Shown one piece after another: positions 21,396 through 33,804 of a stretch of DNA of 64,000 nt. Numbering within the stretch: position 1 is the stretch's first letter; each line of letters starts with the position of its first letter. A model generated the notes under the pieces. That model was given only the letters and a program-made list of their open reading frames with translations. It was not told the origin of the DNA and ran no database searches. Both the position numbers and the translations under genes were made by a program. Origin of the DNA: Ephemerocybe angulata. Taxonomy: Eukaryota > Basidiomycota > Agaricomycetes > Agaricales > Psathyrellaceae. Location of the stretch: the NCBI GenBank assembly GCA_013368325.1, contig JAACJK010000114.1:248001-312000 (forward strand). The letters are read 5' to 3'.

Positions 21396-22311
21396 GGGAT
21401 AGATGTAGAAGAGCGACCTCTAGTATACCCTGTCAGCTGGTCGCCTCTGACCTAGGCTCGATTCCAGCAGTTCCTCGTTCCCGGAGGTGACCCTTAATTA
21501 CAGCCTATGTCGCACTTCGATCATGTACCCTGTCCTGTCATTCGTATACCTGGAAGAATGTTTGGCCGATACCCCAATATGCTATTGAAGTCTTCAGGAC
21601 GTGTAATTCGTGTCCGTCTTACGCAACATGAACCGTAAGTATGAAGGGAGAAAGGAAATTTTGAAACGCGTCGCGACGCGTCGGCGAGTTTCGGATGTCA
21701 GCGGCCGAGCGGTAGACGACTTGGGTTGTCGATCAGGTGACTATCCGATAAGATAAGATGCATGATTTCTGGGCGCTTCAGGTGACTTCCGATGCCCGCA
21801 TGGGCGCCCATCGATTAATCCCACAAGTAATACTTAGTATCAGACATTAAAAGCGCATGCTTTCTCAAGAATAGAGGGTTGAAATGTGGAGGCGCACCTC
21901 CGACCAAGGCCTCCCACTTCTGAGGTTACTGCCGCCAGTGTGCACGCAGCATACTTTAATCCCCGGCGCTTATACGGAGACTCAATTGCCTGTATAGATA
22001 TGAGTTGCTCTACCGTACTTTCTTAGTTTGAGAAGCAGCTCAAATCCGAAGAAGCCAAGAATCTATGAAGGTGCGTAAGGGTTTGGGTCGGGTTCATTGA
22101 TTCTTTTCTCACCTTGGCATCGAAGCGCTGCCTTGTATCACTTCGCTTAGCTACTGAAACTGGTGGTGCTCGCCGAGGAGACTTGTGCTGCTTTCTCCAA
22201 GGCAAACCACATGCCGATGTATGAGCTGGGGTCGCGGTATATAAGACGACCGTTGTATGAGCGTTGCAAGCAACCAGAGCGACTTTCGTTCCGAGTCCCC
22301 TCTGTCTCTCC
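21396..22311. other. Intergenic stretch with GNAT promoter at right end
   Basis: No supported gene. TATATAA at 22238-22244 lies 74 bases before the acetyltransferase ATG. Palindromic GACGCGTCGCGACGCGTC is visible at about 21665-21684, of unknown meaning. Confidence 0.4.
22238..22244 (+). promoter_or_regulatory. TATA box of the GNAT gene
   Basis: TATATAA in GCGGTATATAAGACG. A start about 30 bases downstream would exclude the first in-frame ATG (22264) and favour the second (22312). Confidence 0.5.
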
Positions 22312-22959
22312 ATGACCAGCACCCTCCTTCCCCATGGCCTTGTGCTTTTCTCCCCTGACTTCCGCGTAAAGCTCGTCCTCCCGGGGCCGGAAGACGACAA
22401 ACATATCGCACGTCTACGCTCTATCCCCTCTGTCCATAAGCACATGCCATTCCTGCCGGCCCTAACGAAAGACGAGGCCACCATTCAACGAGAACTTCGC
22501 TCACAAGATCCTTCAATTCTCGACGTCGCCATCTATGCTCGAGCAACAATGCTACACGAAGACGACGAAGACGGGGAGTCCTACTCATTCGCCGGGGTCT
22601 CGGGGGTGTTTGAGATAAACGCAGAGCATCTCGCATGCGAGGCGGGAATTATTATCGCGCCGGAGTGGCAGGGGAAGGGACTCACAACACCGGTGCTCTA
22701 CACTCTCCTCAAGTATATGTTCGAGCATCGTGACATGCACAGGGTACACTTCGAGACCAGCGCCGAGAATGTGGCTATGAACGGGTGGTTGGTTAAAGTA
22801 GCGAGAGCGCGATTGGAGGGCCGGAGAAGGAAGGCGTGGCGGAGTGTAGGAGGGAGCTGGGTCGATGTGAATGGCTTCGTGATTTTGGACGACGAATGGG
22901 ATGAGTCTGTGCGGCGCAGTTTGGAGACGAACATGGGTACGAAGAGGGTGTTCTTATGA
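22312..22959 (+). CDS. GNAT-family N-acetyltransferase
   Basis: Intron-free frame of 215 residues. The acetyl-CoA binding block IIIAPEWQGKGLTTPVLYTL (Q/RxxGxG/A type) is near residues 115-135, preceded by the beta strand SGVFEINAEHLACEAG and followed by RVHFETSAENVAMNGWLVKV, the standard end of the ribosomal-protein-type (RimJ-like) acetyltransferase fold. Members move an acetyl group from acetyl-CoA to an amine on a protein N-terminus or small molecule, and the substrate here is unknown. I chose the ATG at 22312 over the one at 22264 because of the TATA box at 22238. Probably cytosolic and functional. Confidence 0.8.
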   Translation: MTSTLLPHGLVLFSPDFRVKLVLPGPEDDKHIARLRSIPSVHKHMPFLPALTKDEATIQRELRSQDPSILDVAIYARATMLHEDDEDGESYSFAGVSGVFEINAEHLACEAGIIIAPEWQGKGLTTPVLYTLLKYMFEHRDMHRVHFETSAENVAMNGWLVKVARARLEGRRRKAWRSVGGSWVDVNGFVILDDEWDESVRRSLETNMGTKRVFL

Positions 22960-23924
22960 CTGTGTATTCTATATTCATTGAGAGGAAGTAAACGGCCTCG
23001 CCGGTCGTTTATCTTGGACATCACCCTAAGCGCCAGTATCCGAGCTCAAGGCTTGTACGGGCCGATTCAGAGGCATGTCAGGGTGCAAGGAATGTCACGG
23101 CCCGGCGCGATTGGGAGGGGTGGGCGTCTAATTATACCGTGATCCCTAAGCTTATGCTATCTTGTATGATACACGAGAGCTCTCAGTATGGCTCGAGAAT
23201 AAATGATGTGGGTTTGGGTGACCCGGCCAGGGGCGGCCCAAACTGCAGTCGCCTTTCTTCCTCTGTCACTGGTCAGGGATCAGGGGACCAAAGTAGGGAC
23301 TCACTGATCTCCGTGAGCTGTTTGACAAGATATTTGGTAGTTGAGCAAAGCATGTAGGTATGGCTCAAGGCCTTGAGACCCCGTAGGCTAGGAGATTGCT
23401 CCCGCTCCCAATCAGCCCCCGGTGGACGGATTGCGGCGGGCCGTCGCTTAACATCATCGCCCCGAGTCGGGTTTAGCCAGGTCTGTTCTCAACCACCACC
23501 ACACCCGCAGGTGGGCTGCACGATTGTGGGGAGTGGCATCGAGTAGTCCAATGCAGCACAACTATGTTACTTTGGACAGTCTCAGAGGCCAGACTAGGGT
23601 GTTAAGGCTTCGATGCATAAGGTCCGTAGTCGATTGCCTTGAAATTCATGACGCTCCACCTCCAATCGCTTGTTGCTTCTTTTCCCAGCAATTAGAGGTC
23701 ACCAGCTACTTATGTGGTCACCGGACCCTTCAGAACACCTAAATATGAGGATAAGTCAAGAAGAAGAAAAGAAGGGTGTCGTAAAATATCAAATCACACG
23801 CAGCATCGGCTTCCGTCCAAGCAGCCTACCGAGGGTTTCCAGATACTCATAAGAAGAATGGCGATATGTCTTGGGGAACACCCCACAAATCTTTGCACGT
23901 CTTCCGACTCGAGGCTCGGGCACG
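22960..23924. other. Intergenic stretch
   Basis: No supported gene, RNA or repeat. It probably contains the promoter of the sugar transporter. Confidence 0.4.
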
Positions 23925-26474
23925 ATGGCAAAGGTATCCAATCGTAATGCCATTCAGCTGGCGATATTCGTCGCTTTCGGTACGTCTCTTCTGGCGCCAC
24001 TCACCTCGCTGTACCTCGATGATCTTATACCATCTTAGGCGGTACGTAGTCGCTGAGCACAAGCAGCTCGACGTGTCTGACTGAAGCTCGTTATCAGGTT
24101 TCCTCTTTGGTTACGACATTGGCGTTATTTCGGCGAGTAGAACGACTACTATCGCACCCGTGCACGTCTTCTGACTCGTGTCCGTCCTTCGCGCTGAATA
24201 GGGATGCCTAATCATGCCCGACTTCATTCGAAGGTTTGGCGAGCTCGGTCCAGATGGCGAATACTTCCTTTCGAGCTCCCGGCAGTCTATCATCACCTCC
24301 CTTCTGTCGGCTGGGTGCGTCTCCTCGTTCGCTCAACTCTGAACTTGACGTTTATCCTCGGCACCTTCACAGAACCTTCGTGTACGTGCCTCGGGCATTT
24401 ACTCTGCGTATCGGGCTGAAACTAGTCTTGCAGTGGTGCATTGGCCCAAGCCTTCACGTCTGACAGGTTTGGCCGTAGAGGATCCATCCTCATATGGTCC
24501 GGAATCTTCACGGCTGGTGTGGCCGTTCAAACTGGAACGGAGTACTCCATCGTCCAGATGACTATTGGGAGATTTATCGCCGGTCTAGGAGTAGGGGCTC
24601 TATCAGGTGCGCTGGTCGACAGGCGAGCTTATTAGGTTCTAATCATCGCACTCTCAAGCCATCGTCCCATTGTATAACGGAGAAACAGCTCCGAAGGCTC
24701 TCAGAGGTACGCTTCTTGTGCTGTACCAGCTCCAGATTATCGTTGGGTACGTCGTCCCGGAACCTCTCTGAAACCGTTCTCATCGAGCTCCAGGATCTTC
24801 CTGAGCTATATCATCGACTTGGCGACCCACAAGATCCCTAGCTCGGCATCGTGGCGTGTACCCGTTGGTCTGCAGCTTGTATGGGGAACGATCATGCTCT
24901 CTGGGATTCTCTTCCTTCCGGAGTCACCGTGCGTCATGGTATCTGTCCCCCATATTGCCCTGCTGATAGTCCGAATGTAGCCGTCATCTTCTAGGTACCG
25001 GTAGACGCGAAGAGGCGTGCACAGTCGTTGCACAGCTCAACGGGGTACCACTCGACGACCCACTCGTCCAAGACCTCGTATCGGAGCTCGAGTACGGAAT
25101 CGCACAGGAGAACGAAGGAGGAAAAGCCACTTGGGCCGAATGCTTCTCGAGCAGGAACATGCTATGGAAGAGGACGATGAACGGCATGATGCTCCAGTTC
25201 GTCCAGCAACTGAACGGCCAGAATTTCTATTGTGCGTACTCATAGACTTGTTTCTATCTTATGCTGACGCTCATCTCGACAGACTATTACGGGGACACAT
25301 TCTTCAAAAGTGCAGGGACGAAGTGCGTAACCGCATCTCCCATAGTTGTTCAATTGGCTGACAGAATGGCTGGCGATGAACAGCCTGGATCCCTATGTCA
25401 TCCAAGTCATCCTTGGCGCTGTGTCAGTTATCGGAACCGTCCCAGCTCTGGTAAGATTCGTTGGGTCTCTACATAAGATGTCGTTTTCTTACCGGCTCTA
25501 GCGTCTCATCGAAACATGGGGGAGAAGAAGGTCTTTGATGGTTGGTGCGCTTCTTGAAGCGGGCTGCTCGTTGGTCGTATGTTCCTCTACCCCTTAGCGT
25601 TCAACCATATCTTGACTATGGATGCAGGCTGGGGTCGTTGGTCACCTCACGCTCGCACCGACAGGAACTGCGAAGGAGCTCTTGACCAAACGTAACAAAT
25701 CGGGTGGTACGTTAAGAGTTTACCGGCCCATTGTAAATCGATTCAAGCGTTTCTGACCATCGTCCGGTGTGCCTAGGTGATGTTCTCATTGCCTTCGCCG
25801 TTCTCCACGTCTTTTCCTTCTCTGTATTCTGGGGTCCGACCCCGTGGGTCTATCTCGGTACGTCCACCCTTGTCTATGACACTAACCTGATATTAACGCA
25901 TATTCAAAGGGGAGTCGTTCCCTTTACGTGTGCGACCTAAAGCCATCGCGCTCGGCAGTGCAACCAACTGGTGGGTATTGTACCTCCCGAGTCGTGTCCA
26001 GCGGGCTTATATCTATCACTTTGATTTCAGGTTCTGGAATTTCTTACTCTCATTCTTCGCTCCTCGAATCGCCGCCAAGTACGTCGCCTCAAACTATCAC
26101 ACATGCATGATGATGCATGATGATTGACGCGTTCGATAGGATTGGGCCTCTGATCCTCCTCATTTTCTTCGGCATGCTCCTCTTCGGCTACGTTTATGTC
26201 TACTTCTTCATCCCCGAGACGAAAGGCTTGACTTTGGAAGAGGTGCGTGGACGTCGCTGCTAGTCTGGATCCCAACCCAACATGTGCTAATCGTGGTGTC
26301 TTCGCACTTATCGCTCCACAGGTCGATGAGATGTACACATCAGGCGTCAAACCCTGGAATTCGTCGACTTGGAAACCCCATCTCGGCGAAAAAGCTCGTC
26401 AGAGAGTTGCAGAGATGCACAAGGCCGAAGGGTACGAAGATAAGAGAGTCAGCCCGACCGAATCTACGGCGTAG
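23925..26474 (+). CDS. MFS sugar transporter A (hexose-transporter-like), intact
   Basis: About eleven exons. Starts [18 protein letters not shown] (23925-23979), then a 3-base microexon GCG (24039-24041) and [20 protein letters not shown]. Further blocks: [145 protein letters not shown], and [20 protein letters not shown]. These are the classic sugar-porter motifs (GRR, PESPR, QQ-NG-NFYYYG, PETKGL). It would import hexoses or related sugars at the plasma membrane, with 12 helices. In the exon before NLDPYV the frame is kept only if the acceptor is GATGAACAG. With that, no frameshift remains. It is a close paralogue of the interrupted gene at 33805-37337. Confidence 0.85.
24039..24041 (+). 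other. 3-base microexon GCG in transporter A
   Basis: Flanked by a complete intron on each side (23980-24038, GTACGT...CTTAG; 24042-24097, GTACGT...ATCAG). It supplies one extra glycine so that the protein reads FGGFLFGYD, the form expected for the family. The paralogue has the same arrangement. Confidence 0.55.
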
Positions 26475-26768
26475 AGCTACCATTCTACGTTTATGTCTAC
26501 GTTTGTCATGTATTGTTACCTGCTTTTACGACCTCATTTCACGGGAATTTTATGTCAGTACCAAACTCACAGCTGCCTACACAATGCGGACGTGATTGTG
26601 TACCTTATCAGGGATGCGTGTCAACGGGCGCTTAAACAGCCGTTAGCCGCTCGACCGTGCCCATTCCGCGCATTACAATCATCGACACAGAGAGGTTTTT
26701 GAAATGAACCTACTATACATGACATTGAAAGCGAAGTTTACTAATCCACAAGCGTTCATCTACACTCA

Positions 26769-29700
26769 CTACATACCAAAATGTACGTACGGTACCCATG
26801 CCAAGAACGAGGCAGGCGAGTTATCTAGCTGCTCGCGAAGCCTCTGGACTGCCCTGTGAAGCGCGGAAGCGGCGTTAGACCCATCGAGCATTCCTCGCTC
26901 CCCGCTCTCCAGCAACTCTTCATAGAAATACTCCGCAATCGCAGGTGCATACTGGTCTGGAATCGACCACATCGCCGCCACGACCCCTCGGTATCCAGCA
27001 GAAATCATGCCCGCCGCGAGATGGACGGCTTCCTCTGAGAGGGAGGCGTCACCCGTGCTCGTTTGACAAGCCGACAAGAAGGCAAGGTCCGCATGCTTGA
27101 GGTTGCTCTGAATGATTGTTGACAACTCAAGGCGCCCATCGTGGAGTTCGAAACCGCTCATCATGGGGTTTAGTGCGTCCTGGTCAGCGTGACATGCGAG
27201 GTGGATACAGCTATGCTGTTCCATGTTCTGAATTGTGACTGCGCGCGTCGCGTTCTCCCCTTTGAAAGTGGCGGACTGTGAGACCCCGTGGCTCGAGAGC
27301 TGGTTCTGGATCGCGGTGATCTCGAGCATGGTTCCTGGAAGCGGGGGTAGACTGGCGTAATCAGACAGTGCTACCATGGCCAATCCTGCAGAGCTAGCAT
27401 TTCCGGTCCTCTTGTGTTTAACGATGGAGGTGAGCGATGAGATTGTGGGGGTATACGAGGAAATGGCGTAATCGGAGAGGGTGCAGCACTCTGTGGGGGA
27501 TGTGTATATTCCTGCTGCGTGGATAGGCAGTGCTGTGAGTGGGCCTGTTGGGCACCACCATATTCGACCGGGAGATTGGGATGGCTGGGGCGAGGGGGTT
27601 AGCATACACAATCACACCGATACTAGTGAGTCGGGAGACTAACCTTTAGGTCCAGCGCATCGATAATTGGCTTGACTACCAGTCTCCAAAGTTCTTCCAG
27701 AACATCGAATATTGACATATGGCGCTCTGCAGGCTTCTTGACAGGTCGGACTGCACGTGTAGTCTCTTCTCCACCTTTGCCGTTCATCGCACCAGAACGC
27801 ATGATCCCATTCTCGAGGAGAAGGGCTTCCAGATGATTGGCGATGATGGAAGCCTTGTACTGCGAGAGCTCCTCCAATGGTATATGCACTGGGTCCTGTC
27901 CGTGAGCAAGTGCGACTGCATCACACCGATCCTCGGAAACGTTTATTACGATGACGATGCCAGAGGTCGGAAGATTCTCCAACAAGTTTGAGGCTCGCAC
28001 AGGTCGCAGGAAATCTTCAAATCCAGCGATCGAACGCACCGTTCGAAGGAGTCCGTCCCATTCCCTCGCGAGCTGTACGTGCTCGAGGGTATCTTCCTGA
28101 AGCACGGCCTTCTGTTTCAATGATGCCTGTACCCCTCCGAGCACCGATTCGTCCCGCATTCCGGCCTTCTCGAGAGACTTGGAGACGTGCAGTACACGCT
28201 CCGCCAGACCTGCGTCTTGTGCCTGAAGCTCAGTGAGTGGAGTGCGCAGATTGTTGAGCTGGTTCCAAACGAGACACCTGCCCTGCTCCAGCCATTCCAA
28301 TGCCTTGTCGACGCGGTTTAACCCAAAGGCTGCGGAAGCCGCTTGCAGCGTCGTCTTCGAGACCTGCTTAAGGGTCTGGTGACGTTTCTCAAGTGTCTGC
28401 TCCAGACCGACTGTCTCTGAGAGCAACTGGACGGTGACATCGTATGCGGCGATGATGGAATCGGCATCCCCCTGGTTCGTGGCGTGTTGTACCCAAAGAC
28501 GAGCAGCCTGTAGGCGGATTGCTGGAGGGCCAAAGGTCAAAGTCGCGGAACTTCTGTAAGCAGAAATGGCCTCTTCGAGGTATGAGGCATCCTTCGTTGC
28601 ATCGTATGCTGCAATGAGAGTTGTGCCGAGCTCTCTGAGCCTGTTAGGGCGCTTGGCGTCGGTGTCTGAGGTGAGTTCGATAACACGCCGGAGGAGGGTT
28701 ATGGATTGCTTGATGTCGTCCTCATTATTCGTGTGTTCGAAGCGGCTCTGATAGTACGTTGCTAGGGAGTATGTGGAGGACATATCATATCCTGGCCTTC
28801 GCGACGATGATGCGATAGCGTGTTTTCCAAGCCGTATGGCTTCGTCGAGGTCGTCGAGGGTTCTATACTCGAAAGCGAATCCTATATGTAGCGCGTTCGC
28901 CAACGCGACCTGCCTGTACGCCAGCATTGGGTGATCCTTCGGAGTGAGCTTCACTGCCTTCTTGATGAGCGCGATGCACTCGTCTAGGTCAGCTGAGCTG
29001 CGGCGACGTTGGAAGAGGTCATGGTAGCACGTCCCAAGGTTATGCAGACGCGCGGGCTTGTCGGGATCCGACTCTGAGGTTAGGTCCACTGCTTTCCTAC
29101 CCGCTTCAATCGCTTCTTCGAGGTCCGAGAAAGGTTTGTCCACCCGTGGGTAGTGCATATGGAACATGACGCCCAGGTTGTTGTACTGCGTCGCAGCCAT
29201 GGAACTGTCATCTGGGGTTAAAAGGATAGACGCCTGTGTTACGGATATCGCTTCCTCGAGATGTGAAAGCTCTCCCTGGTACTGAAATGAAGTCATCAGA
29301 GCCGTTCCAAGGTTCGTAAGCGTCGATGCAAGCTCATCCGGGGCATGCTCTTGAGCTACTGCGACTGCCCTCCTAAGAGCAACAATGCCCCCCTCCAAAT
29401 CCTGCAGTTGCCCCAGCGTGTCGAACCGGGTGATATGTGCGTTTCCTAAAGTTGATAGGGCGGTAGAAAGGAGACTGGGGTCGGGTGACACGCCTAGGTC
29501 GAGGGCTCTGCCGAGCGCCGAAATGGCAATTTCAAGGTCGGAGGTGTCGAGATTGCGACTCGTCTGCGCACGCTGGGTTAGCGCTGTAGCAAGATTCCCA
29601 GCAATTCGGATATGATCAGGGGCTATGTCGACAGCCTCCTTGAACAATGCGATCCCTTTATCGAGGAACTCCCTAGCCTTCGTTGGCGCGTAGAGTTGAA

Positions 29701-30184
29701 AGTAGAGAGCCGCCAGATGGTTCTTTCGCTTGGCCAGGTCAAGAGTGCGATCCTCAGTTGTAAAATCGGTTGCCCTCCTCAAAGCTAAGATCGCCTTTTG
29801 ATACTCGCGAGGCTCGAATGTGGGCGAGAGTCGAAACCGGGTACTCCAAAGCATAGAGAGATTGTGGAGGCACCCGGGGAGCTCCGGACTGTCAGACGGG
29901 ATGAGATCGACCAAGGCCATCTGTGCCCCGATAGCGGCGTCGATGTCAGATACTTCAACATTCGAGAAGAATATTGCAAGGATGGCCATCATGAGATGGG
30001 ATCGCATTTCTAGCGCAGTCAAGGCATACTGGATTAGCCCTAGCTCACACAAAATGCGCTGGACATACATACCAGGCTGTGTCATCTCGATGTTTGAAAT
30101 CGCTATCCCAACATCGAAGGAAATCTCCACATTAAAAGCCGCATTGCTGCGACGGAGGGTGGCATCTGGGCGGAAAGTTCTCAT
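26769..30184 (-). CDS. TPR-CHAT protein (caspase-like peptidase domain behind tetratricopeptide repeats)
   Basis: Exon 1 (30184-27644) and exon 2 (27584-26769) are joined over a 59-base intron in phase 0. The first part is a long TPR solenoid: repeated units such as LPGCLHNLSMLWSTRF, LATALTQRAQTSRNLDTSDL and ARLHNLGTCYHDLFQRRRSS. The C-terminal CHAT domain shows WWCPTGPLTALPIHAAG, the His motif HLACHADQD and the Cys motif LAFLSACQTSTGDA, followed by GMISAGYRGVVAAMWSIPDQ. The His/Cys pair is the predicted catalytic dyad of this separase/caspase-related peptidase family. Substrates in fungi are largely unknown. The architecture resembles self-recognition or cell-death proteins, but that is inference. 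An open stretch upstream (about 30360-30200, LSAGDRIGAVSFPLTATELI) may be a further N-terminal exon, so the start is uncertain. Confidence 0.9.
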
Positions 30185-31651
30185 GCACTGCGCTCAAATA
30201 TCGACGAGTGTACGCACACTCTGACGTCTCGGCCCCTTCAGTCGTGAGCAATCCAATTAGCTCAGTCGCGGTCAGGGGGAAGGAGACAGCGCCTATTCTA
30301 TCACCCGCAGATAAAACCAAGGTTAAAGAACCTAGGGCCTCCTCCGTTGACCTTTCAATGATAGGTTAGTAGTGAAGCTGTGATTAACTTTTACACCCAC
30401 ATCGAGACTGCCTTATTACAGACCCAATCGTCGCCATTCTTGCATAGAACCACTGCCTCCCGCTCTTGGGCCCCATTGGGCTGTGCGGTTCCTCGAAGGA
30501 CGCGAAGAGTCACTGTTTCCAGATGCGCGGTGGGTGGTAACCATCGGACCTTGAGGTCTTAGGGGCTATGAGCCGATGCTCGATCGTCGAAGGAGTAGCA
30601 TACTCTTCAATGTAAAACGGCAGGAACTTGGGTTGTGCTTGATTAGGCTCCCTTCGACTGTCGGAAAGAGTTGTTAAAACTTACTATTCTTCAGCTATAA
30701 ACTCGGACACCATCGCTACAATAGGGTTCTCTGGGCTTCTCGACCGTACGTCCCGATGATCAGTATCAAGAGCCGTTTTGGTGCACTTCATCGTGGACTA
30801 TACCTGTTATTGTGCTTCATTTTCAGAATCTTTCTGGACGAGGCGCTAACCCCCGTCTGTTCTGGTATGTAGATGGTGGTAAGAGGAAGAAGAGCACGGT
30901 CGGTGGCTATGTAGGACAATTGCGATTAGATCAAAGCTGATGAGCGCCCATCCCCGCTCAGTCCGGGCACAGTGGAGGCTGTGGCAAAATTGCATACAGG
31001 CCTCAGATACAAACAGAAACGCCAGACTAACGACTAATAAGGATGACAGTGGATGATGATACTCTGGACAGCGGTGACTCGAGCTGTGGTACATGAAACG
31101 AAGTGACCAAGAAGTGATTTTGAGAGGCAAGGCGGCGGGATGCATGGGTAACACATGTCCGTTTTCGATTGCGTCATGGTGCTAGCATACTGATTATCAC
31201 TGTTAGAAGTACGAGTTAGCACTGAGGGTAATTGACAGCGACTAGTGGATATGAGACCAACCTTGCGCGTGATGCGAAGGGTAAACTTGAGGAATAACCC
31301 AAGGGGTCGGGATGCAAGGATCTTTGCGCTTGAATCCGAAGTACGGCGCTCCTTGGCAAGCTGGGCGTTCCGTAAGTCCTCTGCTGTGAAGGCGCTAGTC
31401 AGAGGATGAAGGTTGGAGTGTGCTAGAGCCGATCGTCGTGAGCTGGTATGAATCAGGCTCGTAATCGTGAGTCGGAATATACGAAGTAAACTGTATATCT
31501 GGAGTTGTTGTTGGAAATGACGATGGCGAGCGACGATTCAAGCTGTGTAGGTTGAGCAATATTCGATAACCCTGTCATCGGCGTCAGAACATGGATCGAA
31601 GGTTTCGCGTCAATTTCACTCACGCAGAAGGCGAAGGCGGTGTTCAGCCAG
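30185..31651. other. Stretch without a supported gene
   Basis: The left 180 bases may be a 5' exon of the TPR-CHAT gene. The rest has short frames only. I see no repeat, tRNA or transposon end. Confidence 0.35.
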
Positions 31652-32861
31652 CTATGCGGGGGGTCGGATAAGTATACTCATATTTGCGCTCATTGGCTTT
31701 GATAACGCACCCGTAAAGAAGGTCTGTGTACGCTTCTGGTGCGAAGCCGTACAAAGCAGCCTCAGCAAGAAGCATCGCTGATAAGGCGCGTCAAAAGGGT
31801 GGAGCGGGTCAATGAACATCGAGTAAAACGAACCGAAGAGAAGAAAGAAAGCCCATGTTCCATCTCGCATGAGTAGTTTCATGATAGGAACATCTCCCCA
31901 GCCCGCCTTGACGGCGTGAACGAATTTCCAGATCGTGAAACCGAAGAGGAGGGACTGAAATGCGATAGGCACCGCGCTGTTGGAACTCGTCAGAAAACGC
32001 AATCGTTGATGCCAAAGATGGATGGCGTACGCAGCGATGAGGAACGTGCTGGGTGCATCGATGATGGTACATGTTTCGTCGTACGTGAGGTGGGGTACCG
32101 AGAGACCGAGCCCGACACTAATGGTGATGAGTTCAATACCATAGAGGACGGCCACGAGATATCGTATGTTTCGGCTCCTGGGATAGATGGCGAATACTGG
32201 GTGGGACTGATCAGGCGGGGGTCGCAGGACATCGAGAGACGCTCTGACCTCGTAGAATGAGAATGTAGTCGACCGCTGCGATGATTAGAACAGAAGCAAG
32301 GCTCTGGTAAACGTTCCATATATAACACTCATATGTTGTGAATGTAAAAGGCGGCGTGCCCACAAATAGGACTGAACTGTAACGTGTCACTATCAGTTTT
32401 CGGCGAAAGTAAGCACTAGAGAAACTCACATCTGGAGGATGACGGTGAAGTATCTGATAAAGAAGAAGAGACATTTCGTGAGGCTCAATGGAATCCTACA
32501 GCATGCAGGTCAGACGGCAACCACTTATCATCAGAGCGAACGACCTACGGCCACATTACTCGGACCTGGCAGTGACGCGGGTGTCAGAACACGAACGAAA
32601 GGCGAGGGGAACTCGAGGCGTACCTCCTGGGGCATGGTGAGGAGAATATCGTAGATCAGGAATGCCAGGGCAGCAACTTTGGGGATGGTTAAGCACACTA
32701 CGTTCAATTCCGCATTCCCGCGTATTGAAGCTCTCACCACAGTTGTAGCCGACGGCGTTGAGCCCTGCAACATGGCTGGCGAGGTCATCGATCCTTATTT
32801 CTTGCTGCTGGCGACGAGAAAGCAGATGATAAGGTCCTAGAAATCGCGTTCCATGGTTCAT
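31652..32861 (-). CDS. DUF6533-type multi-pass membrane protein (copy 2)
   Basis: Minus-strand gene starting MNHGTRFLGPYHLLSRRQQQ at 32861. Exon pieces in frame: GLNAVGYNC-VAALAFLIYDILLTMPQE (DUF6533 N-terminal helix), IPLSLTKCLFFFIRYFTVIL, SVLFVGTPPFTFTTYECYIW, VYQSLASVLIIAAVDYILIL and VAVLYGIELITISVGLGLSV, then LLFGFTIWKFVHAVKAGWGD and LMRDGTWAFFLLFGSFYSMF. These correspond to the successive helices of the family, as in the gene at 17724-19561. Introns are short with GT-AG ends (for example GTCAGAGCG...CACCCAG). The C-terminal end after about residue 330 is uncertain: the frame runs to a stop at 31652, but another splice could extend it to about 31500. Function unknown, plasma membrane or endomembrane likely. 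Confidence 0.65.
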
Positions 32862-33804
32862 GCCCAGATATCCAGATATCCTGAAGAGATGCGGCTAGTT
32901 CAGAACCACCTCATCCAGATACAGCAACATGCTGTACTCACAACATGAATATCTCGTGTCCCTCCAGTCAGTCCCAGCGGCAGCACACTCGCTCAGATAT
33001 CAGCTACCACCTTTCTTCATGAGCTTCTTGAGGAGGGGGACTGGCGTCACTGTTGACCTCGTCGATGTCGACAAGGAAGATGGGGACGACTGCAGGATTC
33101 GGACTCGGACCTCTTGCGGACATCCTTGTCAAAGGGCAAAAGCCACCGCTGCAGCATGTGGTTGCGCAAGCAATGGCCGCACAAATCGCCTTTTGATGAC
33201 CCACGTGGTTGGGCAGTTCATTAGCGCCCAATGATTTCACAGAAGCCCCAGGCGCCTCTTGTATCAATCTTGTGTATTCTCTTGTGATGCTTAGCCTCTG
33301 ATTCTCGGTGAAGTGAATATCTAACGGTCTCCTTTACTGTGTGTGGACCTAGCGAGAACCTGCGAGCACACATCCCTACTAACAACCTTTGTTCTAAGAT
33401 CAGTGGTGCAGGAATCAATTATGCCATAACTCGAAGTCGGGGCCCGTGGTATTAACATAAGCGCTCATGCCGAAATTGCATTTGCACAATTTCGGCATGA
33501 GCGCAGCCTGACGGCGAAGTGCAACTGGGCAGTGAGATTTTGAGAAGCCAGAGCTGAGCCTCATTGAATTGGTTGACTATCAGCAAGCACGACAGCATTT
33601 GGGACGACGATAAGCATGGCCTTCATCCGGATGGGCGGCGGCGGTTTCGAAAATGATCTTTATCCGACAGCCTCGGAGGCAACTCGGAGGATATTGCTGG
33701 CATGTGAGATCAAGAGCGAAGAGTCCACATGTAAAATCGAAGAGACTGCGTGAAAATAATGATGCAGGGAACTAGAATCTTGGGAAAGTACGGGGTATAA
33801 GGTG
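32862..33804. other. Intergenic stretch with a perfect hairpin
   Basis: No supported gene. It contains an 18-base perfect inverted repeat (33461-33504). The right end is the 3' flank of transporter B. Confidence 0.4.
33461..33504. repeat. Perfect 18-bp inverted repeat with 8-base loop
   Basis: GCGCTCATGCCGAAATTG at 33461-33478 is matched by its exact reverse complement at 33487-33504. It could form a strong hairpin in RNA or cruciform in DNA. It lies about 300 bases beyond the stop codon of transporter B. Confidence 0.9.

Noticed and set aside
33461..33504. Intrinsic transcription terminator
   Set aside because: Bacterial-type terminators do not apply in a fungal genome, and no T-run follows the hairpin.
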